DNA of 64,000 nt from JAFGUF01 sp040883315 (GCA_040883315.1 JBFLKU010000019.1:124001-188000), one strand, 5' to 3'; positions 1 to 9,632 are shown, counted from the first letter of the stretch. The notes: generated by a model not told the origin, from the letters alone. Numbers and translations are program-made.

Positions 1-571
1 TATGTGTATTTGTAAAGAAAAGACCAGTTTTTTCAACTTGCTTTTCAAAGCCTTCAGGAGAACATCTATAAAGGTTGTTTTGTTGATGTCCAAGATACCA
101 TGTATCTGAAATTGTTAAAGATGGATACGCTGTTGGTGCACCAACAGGTCCACGGATATAGAAACCAATGAGCATTGTTTTTCCATCCATGATATTTTTC
201 ATGTTGGTTCGGATAAGCTCATCAGCTTCAGCTCTTGGCAAAGCTTTTGAAAGAGTAGATGTGAACGTGCCTTCATCTTCAATCGCATATGTTTGATTAA
301 CAATACGCCCTTGCTCTATTGGTGGATCAAAATGAATCGTATGACCTTCCATAGCTAAAGGTAATTCCTCGCCTGACTCTAAAGACATCTTTTTGATATA
401 TTCGCAATCTTCTTCACTGCCTGAGTGAACGAATACATCTTTAGGATTACAAAGCTCAATTCTGCTTGCAATCTTGCTTAAGATATCGGCATTGCTGATC
501 AGTTTGATTTTCTCTTGGTTTTTTTCATCACATTTGGATAGAATGAGTTGAAGTTCTTTGTTTTCTGACAT
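1..571 (-). CDS. pckG: phosphoenolpyruvate carboxykinase (GTP-type), N-terminal part
   Basis: The N-terminal 190 residues are visible; the rest lies left of the window. Residues 43-53 (PKDVFVHSGS) match the GTP-PEPCK segment that precedes the acidic GSEED stretch, and residues 130-170 (GKTMLIGFYIRGPVGAP, then SDTWYLGHQQNNLYR) match the conserved block of the first domain. The enzyme interconverts oxaloacetate and PEP with GTP in the cytosol. The ATG at 571 follows an AGGAG at a 7-base distance. The gene has its own promoter about 255 bases upstream. The family call is by recognised motifs; the kinase and catalytic loops cannot be seen, so the GTP versus ATP class is less sure than the family. 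Confidence 0.72.
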   Translation of the reverse strand, partial: MSENKELQLILSKCDEKNQEKIKLISNADILSKIASRIELCNPKDVFVHSGSEEDCEYIKKMSLESGEELPLAMEGHTIHFDPPIEQGRIVNQTYAIEDEGTFTSTLSKALPRAEADELIRTNMKNIMDGKTMLIGFYIRGPVGAPTAYPSLTISDTWYLGHQQNNLYRCSPEGFEKQVEKTGLFFTNTH

Positions 572-852
572 TTTTTTCTCCTTTTATTTTTGTTTGAATC
601 TACGACATTATATCACTTTTACACTTTTATCTTTCACTCAATGGATGAATGTTGAATCTAGCAAAAGCTCTTATGTTTAGTGACTTTATGAATGTTTTTC
701 AGTTCACTTACGTAGAATCTGTATGGTTGTGTGGTGGCTGTTTATGTCCTCCTCATTAATTAGTACAATTTTGCAAAGAAAACGTCGTGATCTCATAAAA
801 ATCTCGCAACGTTCCCCATGATGACTATATCATATGATAAGTCAAATTTCAA
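572..852 (-). promoter_or_regulatory. promoter and long leader of the PEP carboxykinase gene
   Basis: On the minus strand a -35 TTGAAA (847-852) and -10 TATAGT (824-829) are separated by 17 bases. Transcription would start near 816, giving a leader of about 245 bases before the ATG at 571. I recognise no known riboswitch or T-box in it. A GAGGAGG sequence inside the leader is not followed by a usable start codon. Confidence 0.55.
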
Positions 853-913
853 TAGTTTTGTATGACTAAATCGGAAATTTCGTTAAAAAAATAACAATTT
901 GCAGTGCGATAAA

Positions 914-1645
914 TTATGAATACGGGTTCGCAATTCGCAGCAATGCCATCTCATCGCCGTTAAGTTCACGCCATTGTCCTTCGTTCATTTCCAAAGGAAG
1001 AACCAAATCATCAATAGCTATTAATTCGACAGAAAGCACAACTATCCCTAGAGTATTCATCATCTTTTTTATATCAAGATAGCTCACTTCTCTTGCCGTT
1101 ATTCTTGCAGCGTACTCATCTCTGTAATAGCTATCGGTTTTTGACAATGTTGCAATCTCGCCTGTAAAGTGCTTCATCTTCATTCCGCTTGCAAATGCCT
1201 CTACATGCTCTATTGTAACAGGCTTGTTTGTCTGCACATGATAAACATGAGTGCGCTGCTTTTTATATGAATTATGATAGTGATAATATCCATCATCATC
1301 AGTTATCAGCATCAAACCACTCATGTTTATATCCAGACTATTTACTGGCTTCATTTTTCTTCGTGTACACCAATCAGGGAGAATTTCCATAATGGTCTTA
1401 TGCTCCCTGTCGTTTGGCTTGCCGCTATGCCCTTCCGGCTTGTTTGCAATTATATACACATATTTTCTATAATTTAATAGCTTTCCGTTTACGTCCACGA
1501 AATCCGACGCCGCATCCACCTTGAAATTATTGTCTTTCTGCACCACGCCGTTCACTCTGACATTTCCGTTTTCTATTAATTCTAGAATCTCTTTATATGT
1601 TCCCACATCGCTGCGAAACAAATAATTTTCCAGACGAACTGCCAC
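914..1645 (-). CDS. RsuA/RluB/E/F-family pseudouridine synthase
   Basis: This is a 243-residue rRNA pseudouridine synthase. Residues 1-50 look like an S4 RNA-binding domain (RLENYLFRSDVGTYKE, then NGNVRVNG). The catalytic core has NKPEGHSG and the motif SLDINMSGL, in which the Asp is the expected nucleophile of the GRLDxxTxGL family consensus, although Arg and Thr of that consensus are replaced. It starts at GTG 1645, whose first G is also the last base of the topB stop (TAGTG), so translation is coupled to topB. The target uridine (16S or 23S) cannot be told from sequence. Confidence 0.8.
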   Translation of the reverse strand: MAVRLENYLFRSDVGTYKEILELIENGNVRVNGVVQKDNNFKVDAASDFVDVNGKLLNYRKYVYIIANKPEGHSGKPNDREHKTIMEILPDWCTRRKMKPVNSLDINMSGLMLITDDDGYYHYHNSYKKQRTHVYHVQTNKPVTIEHVEAFASGMKMKHFTGEIATLSKTDSYYRDEYAARITAREVSYLDIKKMMNTLGIVVLSVELIAIDDLVLPLEMNEGQWRELNGDEMALLRIANPYS

Positions 1646-3756
1646 TATTTTTCCTCACTTGGTGTCCATTTTACATAAGGTTCTTGGTCTGTCAGCTCCA
1701 TAATGCCCTCTTTAAACTCCATTTTGTTCTTCTTCAGAAGTTCCTTTGTCATTTCTGGCGTAAATTCAGGTCTTTCTGTCAGCTTATCTTTTTTCCACAA
1801 AGTAAATTTGCATTTTTTTAGTCTCCAGTTGGAGCAATAGAATGCCTTTGTGTTCTCCATTATGTTTCCGTCTTCACATCCGGGGCATGCGCCCAATGGC
1901 TCTCTGTTTTGTGATACAGTAGAACTTCTGCTGTCTCCCGGAAATTCAACACCTTCTATCTTCACTTTGCCACTGTTTACAATATCTATGGTCATCTTTT
2001 TAATGCCATCCATAAATTCATCAGCATCATATTCACCATGTCTTATTTCGTTCAGCTCTTTTTCCCATTTCCCCGTCATAATAGGAGATGTCATGTTTTC
2101 AGGAAGTATTTTTATCAGTGTAATTCCTTTTTCAGTAGGCACCAATGTCTTTCCGCTTCTTCTCACGTATTTTACCTGAATCAATCTCTCTATTATTGCA
2201 GCACGTGTTGCAGGTGTGCCCAGACCAGAGTCTATCATTGCTTGGCTTAGCTCTTCATCTTCTATCATTCTTCCTGCATGCTCCATTGCGCTCAGCAATG
2301 TTGCATCAGTATATCTTCCCGGTGGTTTTGTCTTTTTTTGTTTGAAAGAGCTACCGGTCACTTTTCTTTCATTACCTTCGTTTATATCAGGAATGTTCTG
2401 TTCATCATCTGATGTGCTCTTTTTCTTCAAAGATTCATATATTTCTGACCAGCCTGCTTTCATTATCTGCAATCCTCTAGATTCAAATGCCATTTTCTCA
2501 CATCTTGTAACAACATATGTTTTTAAAAGCTCCTGATCCTCAAAGAATACAGATATATAGCGGCGAACCACCAAATCAAAAAGCGCGCTTTCTTCTTCAT
2601 CTAGTTTTTTAATAGCCGCAACTTTCCCTGTAGGTATGATAGCATGGTGATCTGTTACCCTTGCATCCCATATAACTCTTTTCGGGTTTCCTTCCAGCTG
2701 CATAGCTTTTTCTGCAAATTCACTCCAAGGCTCCATGTTCAGCTTGGAGAGCCTTGTCTTCAAAGAACCTGCCATATCATGGCTCAAAAATCTGCTGTCT
2801 GTTCTTGGATATGTGATTAATTTATGTTTTTCATATAGACTCTGTGCCAATCTTAATGTTTTGGCAGCGGAGAAGCTATAATAATAGTTTGCATCTCTTT
2901 GCAATGATGTCAAATCATATAAAAGCGGTGGCTTTTTCGTTTCGTTTGTTTTTTCTACTTTTTCAACAACGCCAATTTTGCCTTTAAGTTCTTTTGAAAT
3001 AGCCTGAAATTTTTCTGCATCCTCTTCCTTTATCCAATGAGCATTCTCTTCCTTGCTTTCATCAAAATATCTGCCCTTATATCCATTAAAAGAAGCCCAC
3101 ATCTCGAAATATGTCTGGCTAACAAATGCTTTTCGCTCCTCCTCTTTTGCAACCATTATAGCAAGAGTCGGAGACTGTACTCTGCCTACAGATATCCTTC
3201 TGTCATACGTCAGTGAGTATACACGGCTTCCGTTCATTCCCACCAGCCAGTCTGCATGTGCTCTGCATCTGGCACTATAGAAAAGGTTATCGTATTCAGT
3301 AGACGATTTCAATGTATCAAATCCGTTTTTTATAGATTCATCCGTCATAGATGATATCCAAAGTCTTTTTACAGGTTTTGTACATTCTGCAAATTCATAA
3401 ATCAAGCGAAAAATCAGCTCTCCTTCACGTCCAGCGTCTGTCGCACATATTATTTCATCTATGTTTTTGTTGTTCATCCAGTTCTTCACATTGTAAAATT
3501 GATGTGAAGCACCACGCATAGGTGTTATTTTCAGCTCCATTTTTTCAGGAATTATCGGCAGCTGCTCATATTTCCATGTTTTATATTTATCATCCATTTC
3601 CTCAGGGCTTTTTAAAGTTACAAGGTGCCCAATAGCCCACGTTACTACGTGGTTTTCGCCAACAATGCACCCGTCGCCCCTTGTTGTCACTTTTAATACT
3701 CTTGCGATGTCCCTAGCAACAGATGGTTTTTCTGCTACTATCAGAGTTTTTCCCAT
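1645..3756 (-). CDS. topB: DNA topoisomerase III
   Basis: This type IA topoisomerase of 703 residues begins with the TOPRIM segment (TLIVAEKPSVARDIARVLK) and carries DAGREGE at 107-113 as the metal site. The active-site motif ITYPRTDSR has its catalytic tyrosine near residue 316. The C-terminus retains one zinc-ribbon-like cluster (CPGC, then C-x6-C). The length fits the plasmid/chromosomal TopB group of Firmicutes rather than TopA. It decatenates and relaxes DNA through a transient 5'-phosphotyrosine link. The downstream pseudouridine synthase overlaps its stop by one base. Confidence 0.93.
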   Translation of the reverse strand: MGKTLIVAEKPSVARDIARVLKVTTRGDGCIVGENHVVTWAIGHLVTLKSPEEMDDKYKTWKYEQLPIIPEKMELKITPMRGASHQFYNVKNWMNNKNIDEIICATDAGREGELIFRLIYEFAECTKPVKRLWISSMTDESIKNGFDTLKSSTEYDNLFYSARCRAHADWLVGMNGSRVYSLTYDRRISVGRVQSPTLAIMVAKEEERKAFVSQTYFEMWASFNGYKGRYFDESKEENAHWIKEEDAEKFQAISKELKGKIGVVEKVEKTNETKKPPLLYDLTSLQRDANYYYSFSAAKTLRLAQSLYEKHKLITYPRTDSRFLSHDMAGSLKTRLSKLNMEPWSEFAEKAMQLEGNPKRVIWDARVTDHHAIIPTGKVAAIKKLDEEESALFDLVVRRYISVFFEDQELLKTYVVTRCEKMAFESRGLQIMKAGWSEIYESLKKKSTSDDEQNIPDINEGNERKVTGSSFKQKKTKPPGRYTDATLLSAMEHAGRMIEDEELSQAMIDSGLGTPATRAAIIERLIQVKYVRRSGKTLVPTEKGITLIKILPENMTSPIMTGKWEKELNEIRHGEYDADEFMDGIKKMTIDIVNSGKVKIEGVEFPGDSRSSTVSQNREPLGACPGCEDGNIMENTKAFYCSNWRLKKCKFTLWKKDKLTERPEFTPEMTKELLKKNKMEFKEGIMELTDQEPYVKWTPSEEK

Positions 3757-3840
3757 ATAATATTACCAACCTTTATTTTAATAATTTCCAAATTATTCTT
3801 ATATTTTGCTTTTCACGCTTACATATATTACAGTAAAAAC

Positions 3841-3873
3841 ACAAAAAGGGCAAATATTTTTTCTTTTTGCCCC
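3841..3873 (-). terminator. intrinsic terminator after the rluD-family gene
   Basis: Read on the minus strand, GGGGCAAA and TTTGCCC form the stem (plus-strand arms 3848-3854 and 3866-3873), followed by a T-rich run. It ends the yggS-to-rluD operon, whose last stop is at 3936. Confidence 0.75.
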
Positions 3874-3935
3874 TCTAAACACATATAATTCACATATTTC
3901 ATGCTTTTATTACAATATATATAAATATGCTTCTT

Positions 3936-4838
3936 TCACTTTTTCTTCTGAAGTATCTCCAACACTTTAGTAAAATCTTCAGGCAAAGGAGCACTAAAAT
4001 TTACTATCTCTTTCGTTTTGGGGTGAGAAAACTCCAGCGAATATGCATGCAGCATCTGCCCTTCCAGATTAAATTTCTGTTTTTTATATCCATAGAGCTT
4101 ATCGCCAACAACTGGATGATTAATATGAGCCATATGAACTCTTATTTGATGAGTCCTGCCAGTATCCAGTTCCACATCCAGCAATGTATAGTTTTCAAAC
4201 TGTTCCTGCACCCTATAATTTGTTTTTGCATATCTGCCATTTGTGATAACAGCTTGTTTTTTCCTGTCATTGTGGCTTCTTCCGATGCTAGCTTCCACAG
4301 TGCCGTCTTCCTTCACTATTCCCTCAACAAGTGCTTTGTATTTTCTTTTTGCACTTTTGTCTGCTATCTGTTCTGAGAGAGATTCCATTGCTAAATCATT
4401 TTTTGCAATCACCAGCAGTCCTGTTGTGTCCTTATCAATTCTATGTACTATTCCCGGACGTTTTTCTGCACCTATTCCTGCCAAGTCTTTGCAATGAAAA
4501 AGCAGTCCATTCACCAAAGTCATGTCTTCATGACCCGGAGAAGGATGGACTACTAAATTTCTTGGTTTATTAATTACTATTATGTATTCATCCTCGAAAA
4601 CAATATCCAACGGCATCTTTTGGGGTACAATGTCCACTGGTTTGCTTTCAGGCATTTCGATTAATATTATATCTCTTTCAGTAATGACATATGAAGGCTT
4701 TTTTACTTCATTGTTTACCTTAATATCACCACTTGATATCAGCTTCGCCGCAAGGGAACGAGAAATATTCATTTCAGATGCAGCTGCCCTATCTAGGCGC
4801 TCACCTGCAATGTTTTCATCAGCTGTCAGCTTTTGCAT
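3936..4838 (-). CDS. RluD-family 23S rRNA pseudouridine synthase (YlyB type)
   Basis: The protein has 300 residues: an N-terminal S4 domain (residues 12-60) and an RluA-type catalytic domain. The signature HRIDKDTTGLL at 132-142 contains the catalytic Asp135. It overlaps the lspA reading frame by 20 bases. The lspA-ylyB pairing is a conserved Firmicutes gene order and supports orthology with YlyB. The substrate is probably 23S rRNA uridines, as for RluD, but this is inferred from the family. Confidence 0.88.
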   Translation of the reverse strand: MQKLTADENIAGERLDRAAASEMNISRSLAAKLISSGDIKVNNEVKKPSYVITERDIILIEMPESKPVDIVPQKMPLDIVFEDEYIIVINKPRNLVVHPSPGHEDMTLVNGLLFHCKDLAGIGAEKRPGIVHRIDKDTTGLLVIAKNDLAMESLSEQIADKSAKRKYKALVEGIVKEDGTVEASIGRSHNDRKKQAVITNGRYAKTNYRVQEQFENYTLLDVELDTGRTHQIRVHMAHINHPVVGDKLYGYKKQKFNLEGQMLHAYSLEFSHPKTKEIVNFSAPLPEDFTKVLEILQKKK

Positions 4839-5358
4839 CTTCTATTTGCTTAATATCTTCAGTTTTTTCTTCAGCTTCAACATCGGTTTTGAATTTAGCT
4901 GTGTGTTTATCGTGAACGAATAGTATATAATAGGCTAGCAGAAATGCACCAACTACCAAAGCAGAGTCTGCTATATTAAATATAGCAAAATTAATTAATT
5001 TAAAATAAATAAAATCAATCACATATCCAAACCTTAGTCTGTCTATTTGGTTTCCTATAGCTCCGCCAATTACCAAACCAATTGATAAAATCTCGAGCCA
5101 ATGCATCTTGTATTTTCTTGTAAATACATAGATAATTGCAAGTATTGAAACTATCACAGCTATTATTGCAACAAATATCGGATACCATTTCACTCCATTC
5201 ATCATGCTGAATGCACTTCCTGTGTTTTCTGCATAGTGCCAGTGTAAAACTCCATCGATAATAGGAATGTCTCTTACAGTTTTCAAGGTGTTAACAACCC
5301 ATACTTTACTTAGCTGATCCAGTATAAGTACAACAATTGCTATTATAATTACTATCAT
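4819..5358 (-). CDS. lspA: lipoprotein signal peptidase (signal peptidase II)
   Basis: This 179-residue membrane protein has four hydrophobic segments and the conserved LspA blocks ENTGSAFS (44-51), GGAIGNQIDR, VIDF (catalytic Asp115) and NIADSA (catalytic Asp131). It cleaves the signal peptide of diacylglyceryl prolipoproteins at the membrane. The charged C-terminal tail of about 30 residues after the last membrane segment is longer than usual. It is the natural processing enzyme for the three lipoproteins encoded on the mobile element further right. Confidence 0.95.
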   Translation of the reverse strand: MIVIIIAIVVLILDQLSKVWVVNTLKTVRDIPIIDGVLHWHYAENTGSAFSMMNGVKWYPIFVAIIAVIVSILAIIYVFTRKYKMHWLEILSIGLVIGGAIGNQIDRLRFGYVIDFIYFKLINFAIFNIADSALVVGAFLLAYYILFVHDKHTAKFKTDVEAEEKTEDIKQIEDAKADS

Positions 5359-5388
5359 TAGTCGGTTTTCCGCCCTTTGCCTTATTTA

Positions 5389-6606
5389 CTAATCGTTCTT
5401 TTTGTTGTTTAATATCTCTTCAATTACAGAGCTTAATACAGATCTGTTTTCCGGCTGATAAATACCGCCGTCATCATCATCTTCATTTATTTTCAAGTTT
5501 CCAGCTGAAGTATTTGGATAATCTGAGTTGTGATGTTTGTTATCATTATATGCAGACAGTGCCAATTCTATATATTGCTGGTTTTCATCTTCTTCATTTG
5601 ATGAAGTCTCTGCTTTTTCAGGAGGTGCAATCGGCGTCTCTGGAGGCATCTCTTCAAATGGAGCAACAGTTTCCTTTATCTCTAGCTCTGCTTCCAAAGG
5701 AGTAGTCTCTTTTTGTAAAGATTTCTTTACTGCAGCAAAGTCAAAAGTATTGATGCCCGGCAGTTCGCTTGGTTTTGCTTTTTCCTCTACAGGCACAGGC
5801 TCTTCCTTTTCATCTTCAGCAACAGGCGCTGGCTCTTCTTCTTGTGTTTCATAATCATCTACAAAATCATCAAGCGGAGGCAGCTCTGCTGAAAAAATAA
5901 CTTCCTCCGATGTTTCAAATTTTATTTGTGGCTCCGGCGCTATATTCTCTGCCATTTCAGATAAATCAACTTCAGCAGCATCCGCAACATCTATGCTGTC
6001 AAGTGCTGTGATTTGGTCTTTGAAATTTTTGATAAATCTTTGTTTAGCATCGCGAACCATGTTTTTAATAGCTTCCAGTCTATTTTGGTTCTCGTTAATT
6101 TCAGCATTCAGAGAAACTATTCTATCCTGTGCTTTTCTCTCGCTTTCCTCTATCACCGTGTTTGCACGCTCTTGAGCATCTTTAACTAGCTTTTCTGCAT
6201 GATGCTGTGCATTCAGCAAAGTATCTGTAAGCATCTGCTTCATCTCTTCGTATTCCGGTGTGCCTTTTATGTCATCTATAGACATTGGCTTTTTAGCTTC
6301 AGCTTTTACCTCAGGCTCTATTCTTGGTGCCTGTACTTCAACAATCTTAGCTGGCTCCTGCACTGCAGCTGCAGCCGTGGCAGACAACGATTCATTTATT
6401 TCATTCAGTCTGTCTATCTCTTGTTGGTTTAGCTGATTTTTTCTTTTTTCCTTTGCAACATCTTCTTTCAGATTTTTGATAGTGTTATTAAGCTTTTCGA
6501 TAGATCTGATCATATCATCCAGAAATTCATCTACCTCGGCAGTGTCATATCCGCGGAAGACCTGGTTAAACTTAATATTGTTAATTGTATCAGTATCAAA
6601 AGTCAT
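5389..6606 (-). CDS. divIVA: DivIVA-domain cell division/polarity protein
   Basis: The N-terminal 50 residues form the DivIVA membrane-binding and coiled-coil signature (FNQVFRGYDTAEVDEFLDDM). Coiled coil follows to about residue 75 and again at about 115-215, where it is rich in charged heptads. The remaining half is low-complexity and acidic (runs of Glu and Pro), so at 405 residues it is more than twice the length of B. subtilis DivIVA. It sits in the sepF-yggT-divIVA-lspA order typical of Firmicutes. The role is recognition of curved membrane at septa and poles; the acidic tail probably recruits partners. Confidence 0.88.
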   Translation of the reverse strand: MTFDTDTINNIKFNQVFRGYDTAEVDEFLDDMIRSIEKLNNTIKNLKEDVAKEKRKNQLNQQEIDRLNEINESLSATAAAAVQEPAKIVEVQAPRIEPEVKAEAKKPMSIDDIKGTPEYEEMKQMLTDTLLNAQHHAEKLVKDAQERANTVIEESERKAQDRIVSLNAEINENQNRLEAIKNMVRDAKQRFIKNFKDQITALDSIDVADAAEVDLSEMAENIAPEPQIKFETSEEVIFSAELPPLDDFVDDYETQEEEPAPVAEDEKEEPVPVEEKAKPSELPGINTFDFAAVKKSLQKETTPLEAELEIKETVAPFEEMPPETPIAPPEKAETSSNEEDENQQYIELALSAYNDNKHHNSDYPNTSAGNLKINEDDDDGGIYQPENRSVLSSVIEEILNNKKND

Positions 6607-6717
6607 GGTTGTACCCCCTCAAGTAATTAAAATATCCATATAGAAACTTATAATATCAAAAATAATCTTCACTGTAGTTTTTTCTATTTCCGCTTCACTA
6701 AATATTAATAAGCAATT

Positions 6718-6745
6718 ATTATATCATAAAAACAAAAATAGTTAA
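6718..6745 (-). promoter_or_regulatory. candidate promoter of divIVA
   Basis: The -10 TATAAT (6718-6723) is preceded by TG, forming an extended -10. A weak -35 TTAACT (6740-6745) lies 16 bases upstream. It would give divIVA, lspA and rluD an internal promoter besides the one before the HlyD-like gene. Confidence 0.5.
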
Positions 6746-6787
6746 AAATTTTCAAAAACTACACAATTAACCCTATCTGTCAAAACT

Positions 6788-7072
6788 CTAAAATAGCATT
6801 CTCAATATTTGCGAAATTAGTCCAATAAGCAAAACAGCAATCATAGGAGAAAGATCAATCGGCAATGATGACTTCATCATCAATGGCTTTAGTTTCCTTC
6901 TGATAGGCTCCAGCACTGGATCAGTGATAAAAGCGAAGAATTGAAATAAATTGCTGTCTTTTGGAACAAACCACGACATAATAACTCTTATTAATATAAC
7001 ATATACATATACATCAAGAATTACTGCTAGTATGTTTACTACTTGTTCTCCAACTGTTCTTAGTATATCCAC
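6788..7072 (-). CDS. YggT-family membrane protein (YlmG)
   Basis: This 94-residue protein has two hydrophobic segments and the YggT pattern (VMSWFVPKDSNLFQF, then TDPVLEPIRRKL). It lies 19 bases after sepF, as in the B. subtilis ylm cluster, where YlmG has a poorly defined role in envelope or division-site organisation. The ylmH gene, which usually follows ylmG and precedes divIVA, is absent; only a 180-base gap with a promoter lies there. Confidence 0.85.
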   Translation of the reverse strand: MDILRTVGEQVVNILAVILDVYVYVILIRVIMSWFVPKDSNLFQFFAFITDPVLEPIRRKLKPLMMKSSLPIDLSPMIAVLLIGLISQILRMLF

Positions 7073-7091
7073 CTAAAAATCCTTTCTCTCT

Positions 7092-7664
7092 CTAAACTTT
7101 TGGGGTGGTAAACGGGCTTCTGCCCTGCTTTGAATTCGAAGTATAGTCAGATGCAAAGTTGCCGGCTATGTCCACACCTTCTGGTGCCAGCAAAAATATG
7201 CCCTTTGATACTTTTCTTACGTTTCCATCCAGTGCATATATTGCACCGCCAATAAAGTCCAACACTCTTTGTGCAATATCAGGGTTCAGAGTTTCTAAAT
7301 TCACTATTACAGGTTTGCCTGTTTTTAAATTGTCTATTATTGTTTGTGTGTCGTCATAAGTCTGCGGCTGAAAAACAACCATACGAACAAAGCCGCTTTG
7401 GTCAACAGACGGCGAAGTTGTGCTTGTTGTGATTCTGCCTGATGGTGCTTGGCTGCTCCTTGCACCTCCGATATTCGCAGATGGTGTTGTGCCGCTTCCG
7501 CGTCTTGTCACATTGCCTCTGCCAGCTGGCTGCGAAGGGCGTTCTGCTTCCACTGGTTTTCTTGTGGAATAGCTCTGCTCGCCAGTATCTATTTCTTCGA
7601 TTTCCTCAACTTCTTCGTTTACACCGATAAACCTGAGAAAATTCTCTCTTAATTTTGCCGCCAT
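7092..7664 (-). CDS. sepF: cell division protein SepF
   Basis: SepF has 190 residues here: a short N-terminal amphipathic helix (LRENFLRFIGV), a disordered Ser/Thr/Gly-rich linker to about residue 90, and the conserved core (VVFQPQTYDDTQTIIDNL, then PVIVNLETLNPDIAQRVLDFIGGA). The core dimerises and bridges FtsZ polymers while the N-terminal helix anchors them to the membrane. The neighbours (yggS upstream, yggT and divIVA downstream) agree with the assignment. Confidence 0.94.
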   Translation of the reverse strand: MAAKLRENFLRFIGVNEEVEEIEEIDTGEQSYSTRKPVEAERPSQPAGRGNVTRRGSGTTPSANIGGARSSQAPSGRITTSTTSPSVDQSGFVRMVVFQPQTYDDTQTIIDNLKTGKPVIVNLETLNPDIAQRVLDFIGGAIYALDGNVRKVSKGIFLLAPEGVDIAGNFASDYTSNSKQGRSPFTTPKV

Positions 7665-7697
7665 TTTATACCTCCGTATTTAAACGTAACTTTCATT

Positions 7698-8369
7698 TTA
7701 TTTTCTGCTTCCAAATATTGCGCTTCCAACTCGCACGATATTTGATCCTTCTTCAATTGCTTGGACATAATCCGAGCTCATGCCCATGGATAAATATTTT
7801 AGTTTATATCCTCTATCTATTGCTTTTTCATACATTTCGTACATTCTGGCAAAGTATTTTCTGCATTCTTCAGGCTCTTCATAGGGATGTATGCACATCA
7901 GTCCGCAAACGTTTACTCCGCCCAACTCTAGAACACTATCCATAAATCTGAAGAGCTCATCAGGTGCTGTGCCGCCTTTTTGCACTTCTTCACCTATGTT
8001 TACCTGTATCAAAGAATCTATCACAGTATTTTGTGCTGTGTATCTTTTGCTCAGTTCCGTTGCTAATGATAGTCTATCCAAGGAATGAAGCAGCTTTATT
8101 TTTTCAACAATATATTTTACCTTATTTGATTGTAATTGTCCAATAAAATGCCAATTTATTTCCGGTAAAATATCTTGCTTTTTGATAAATTCCTGCACAT
8201 AGCTTTCGCCGAATATCTGCTGCCCGCCATCATATACTTGCCGTATGATGTCTATATCTACTGTTTTGCTGACAGCAACCAGCTGTATTTCATCTGCTGC
8301 TCTTCCTGTCCTTTTAGCAGCGTCTTCTATTTCCTGTTTTACACTCTTTATGTTTTCTAGTGCACTCAT
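7698..8369 (-). CDS. YggS-family pyridoxal phosphate homeostasis protein
   Basis: This is a 223-residue alanine-racemase-like barrel. The PLP-binding lysine is Lys35 in VAVSKTV, and the family signature HFIGQLQSNKVK is present, as is the late GMSSDYVQAIEEGSNIVRVGSAIFG block. The start codon overlaps the end of the HlyD-like gene by 4 bases (ATGA type), so the two are coupled. The protein binds PLP without a known catalytic reaction and buffers the cofactor pool. Confidence 0.93.
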   Translation of the reverse strand: MSALENIKSVKQEIEDAAKRTGRAADEIQLVAVSKTVDIDIIRQVYDGGQQIFGESYVQEFIKKQDILPEINWHFIGQLQSNKVKYIVEKIKLLHSLDRLSLATELSKRYTAQNTVIDSLIQVNIGEEVQKGGTAPDELFRFMDSVLELGGVNVCGLMCIHPYEEPEECRKYFARMYEMYEKAIDRGYKLKYLSMGMSSDYVQAIEEGSNIVRVGSAIFGSRK

Positions 8370-9589
8370 CCTGGCTTCACCAGCCTCTGACCTATAATCA
8401 AAGGGTTGTCTTCATCAGCAGAAGATACAATTACATGCGTATTATCCTGGGCCAATACATTTACAGGAACAAATTTCTTGCCTCCGTCACGCACATTCAC
8501 CCCGTATACGCCGTCCACATACTCTATGTATTCTCTCTTTATCCTATATCCTTCAGAAGAATCTCCGAAATTACAGGTAACAATTCTTAGTGTTGCCATT
8601 GTTCCGATATCCTCTGTAAACTGCATAACTATAATCAAGTCTTTACCGGCGTCCACCATAAACTCAACATATCCGTTTACTGCACCGTATTCATATCCTT
8701 CAAAATTCACAAAATAGCTTTGCCCAGTCACCAGTGTGTTCTTGTTCCTTGGCACTTTCATTACGGCATACCAAAGATTTGGTTCCACTATTCTATATAC
8801 AGTTTGATTAATATTAATCTTAGAATCCAGTCCTAGGTTCGCACTGCTGTAGTTCTCATCTATAACTTTCATCATGCTGTCGAATTCATTGCTGGACATA
8901 TTTTGCAAAAAGTTATAATCCAGATATGTTTCCATGCCATCCAAGAAAAAGCTGACAATTCCATCGCGAGGGGCATACATTGTGATGATAGAGTTGTTTA
9001 TCTTCTCCAGCATGTCTGCCTCTTGCATATAGTACTTTTCTAGGTCAGCATCCGCAGGAAGATTCTCATTCATATATCTTCTTCGCTCTTCCATCAGCAC
9101 TTTCAGTTCACTGTCTTTTGCTGGGATTTCCCTGTTTCTATTTTCCATAGCGAGTGCTGATATTTCATCTATCAATGCATCAATTTTGTCATTTATTTCT
9201 TCTAAATCAGGGTAATTAATATTTTTAAGTATATTTATTGTCTGATAAGTTTTTATTTCCTGCTGTTTACTTATTAGGCTTTCAATGTCATTCTCTGAAT
9301 AATCAGAAAGATACAGTTTTGCTACAGCAGTTCCCTCATATGTAAACTCACCTTCTGCAGTAAGGCATTCCAAAGTACCATAATTTGTTGATGTTACAAT
9401 TTGCTCATTTCGTACAATTACAGCTTCTGCACTGAAACTAGAATTCAGATTTCCCCACTCCACTTTGGGCGGAGATATATTTTGTACTATTCCGTAAATT
9501 ATCCAACCAATTATAGAAAGTCCAATTGTTAAAAAAACAAAAAACCTTGGTGCAAAAGTTGTTCTTTTTACTACATTGCTTGATGTCAA
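8366..9589 (-). CDS. HlyD-like membrane-anchored adaptor protein
   Basis: The protein has a single N-terminal membrane segment, coiled-coil stretches at the centre and a barrel-sandwich-like periphery, typical of the HlyD/membrane-fusion superfamily found beside sepF in Clostridia. I place the start at TTG 9589: GGAGG lies 6 bases upstream, while the in-frame ATG at 9634 overlaps the -10 box of the promoter and could not be translated from it. With this start the protein has 407 residues. No transporter partner is adjacent, so its job in a Gram-positive envelope is unknown; the context suggests cell division. Confidence 0.72.
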   Translation of the reverse strand: MTSSNVVKRTTFAPRFFVFLTIGLSIIGWIIYGIVQNISPPKVEWGNLNSSFSAEAVIVRNEQIVTSTNYGTLECLTAEGEFTYEGTAVAKLYLSDYSENDIESLISKQQEIKTYQTINILKNINYPDLEEINDKIDALIDEISALAMENRNREIPAKDSELKVLMEERRRYMNENLPADADLEKYYMQEADMLEKINNSIITMYAPRDGIVSFFLDGMETYLDYNFLQNMSSNEFDSMMKVIDENYSSANLGLDSKININQTVYRIVEPNLWYAVMKVPRNKNTLVTGQSYFVNFEGYEYGAVNGYVEFMVDAGKDLIIVMQFTEDIGTMATLRIVTCNFGDSSEGYRIKREYIEYVDGVYGVNVRDGGKKFVPVNVLAQDNTHVIVSSADEDNPLIIGQRLVKPG

Positions 9590-9632
9590 GACTTTCCTCC
9601 GTAACGTTTTCAATATATTTTTTCTCAAATAC

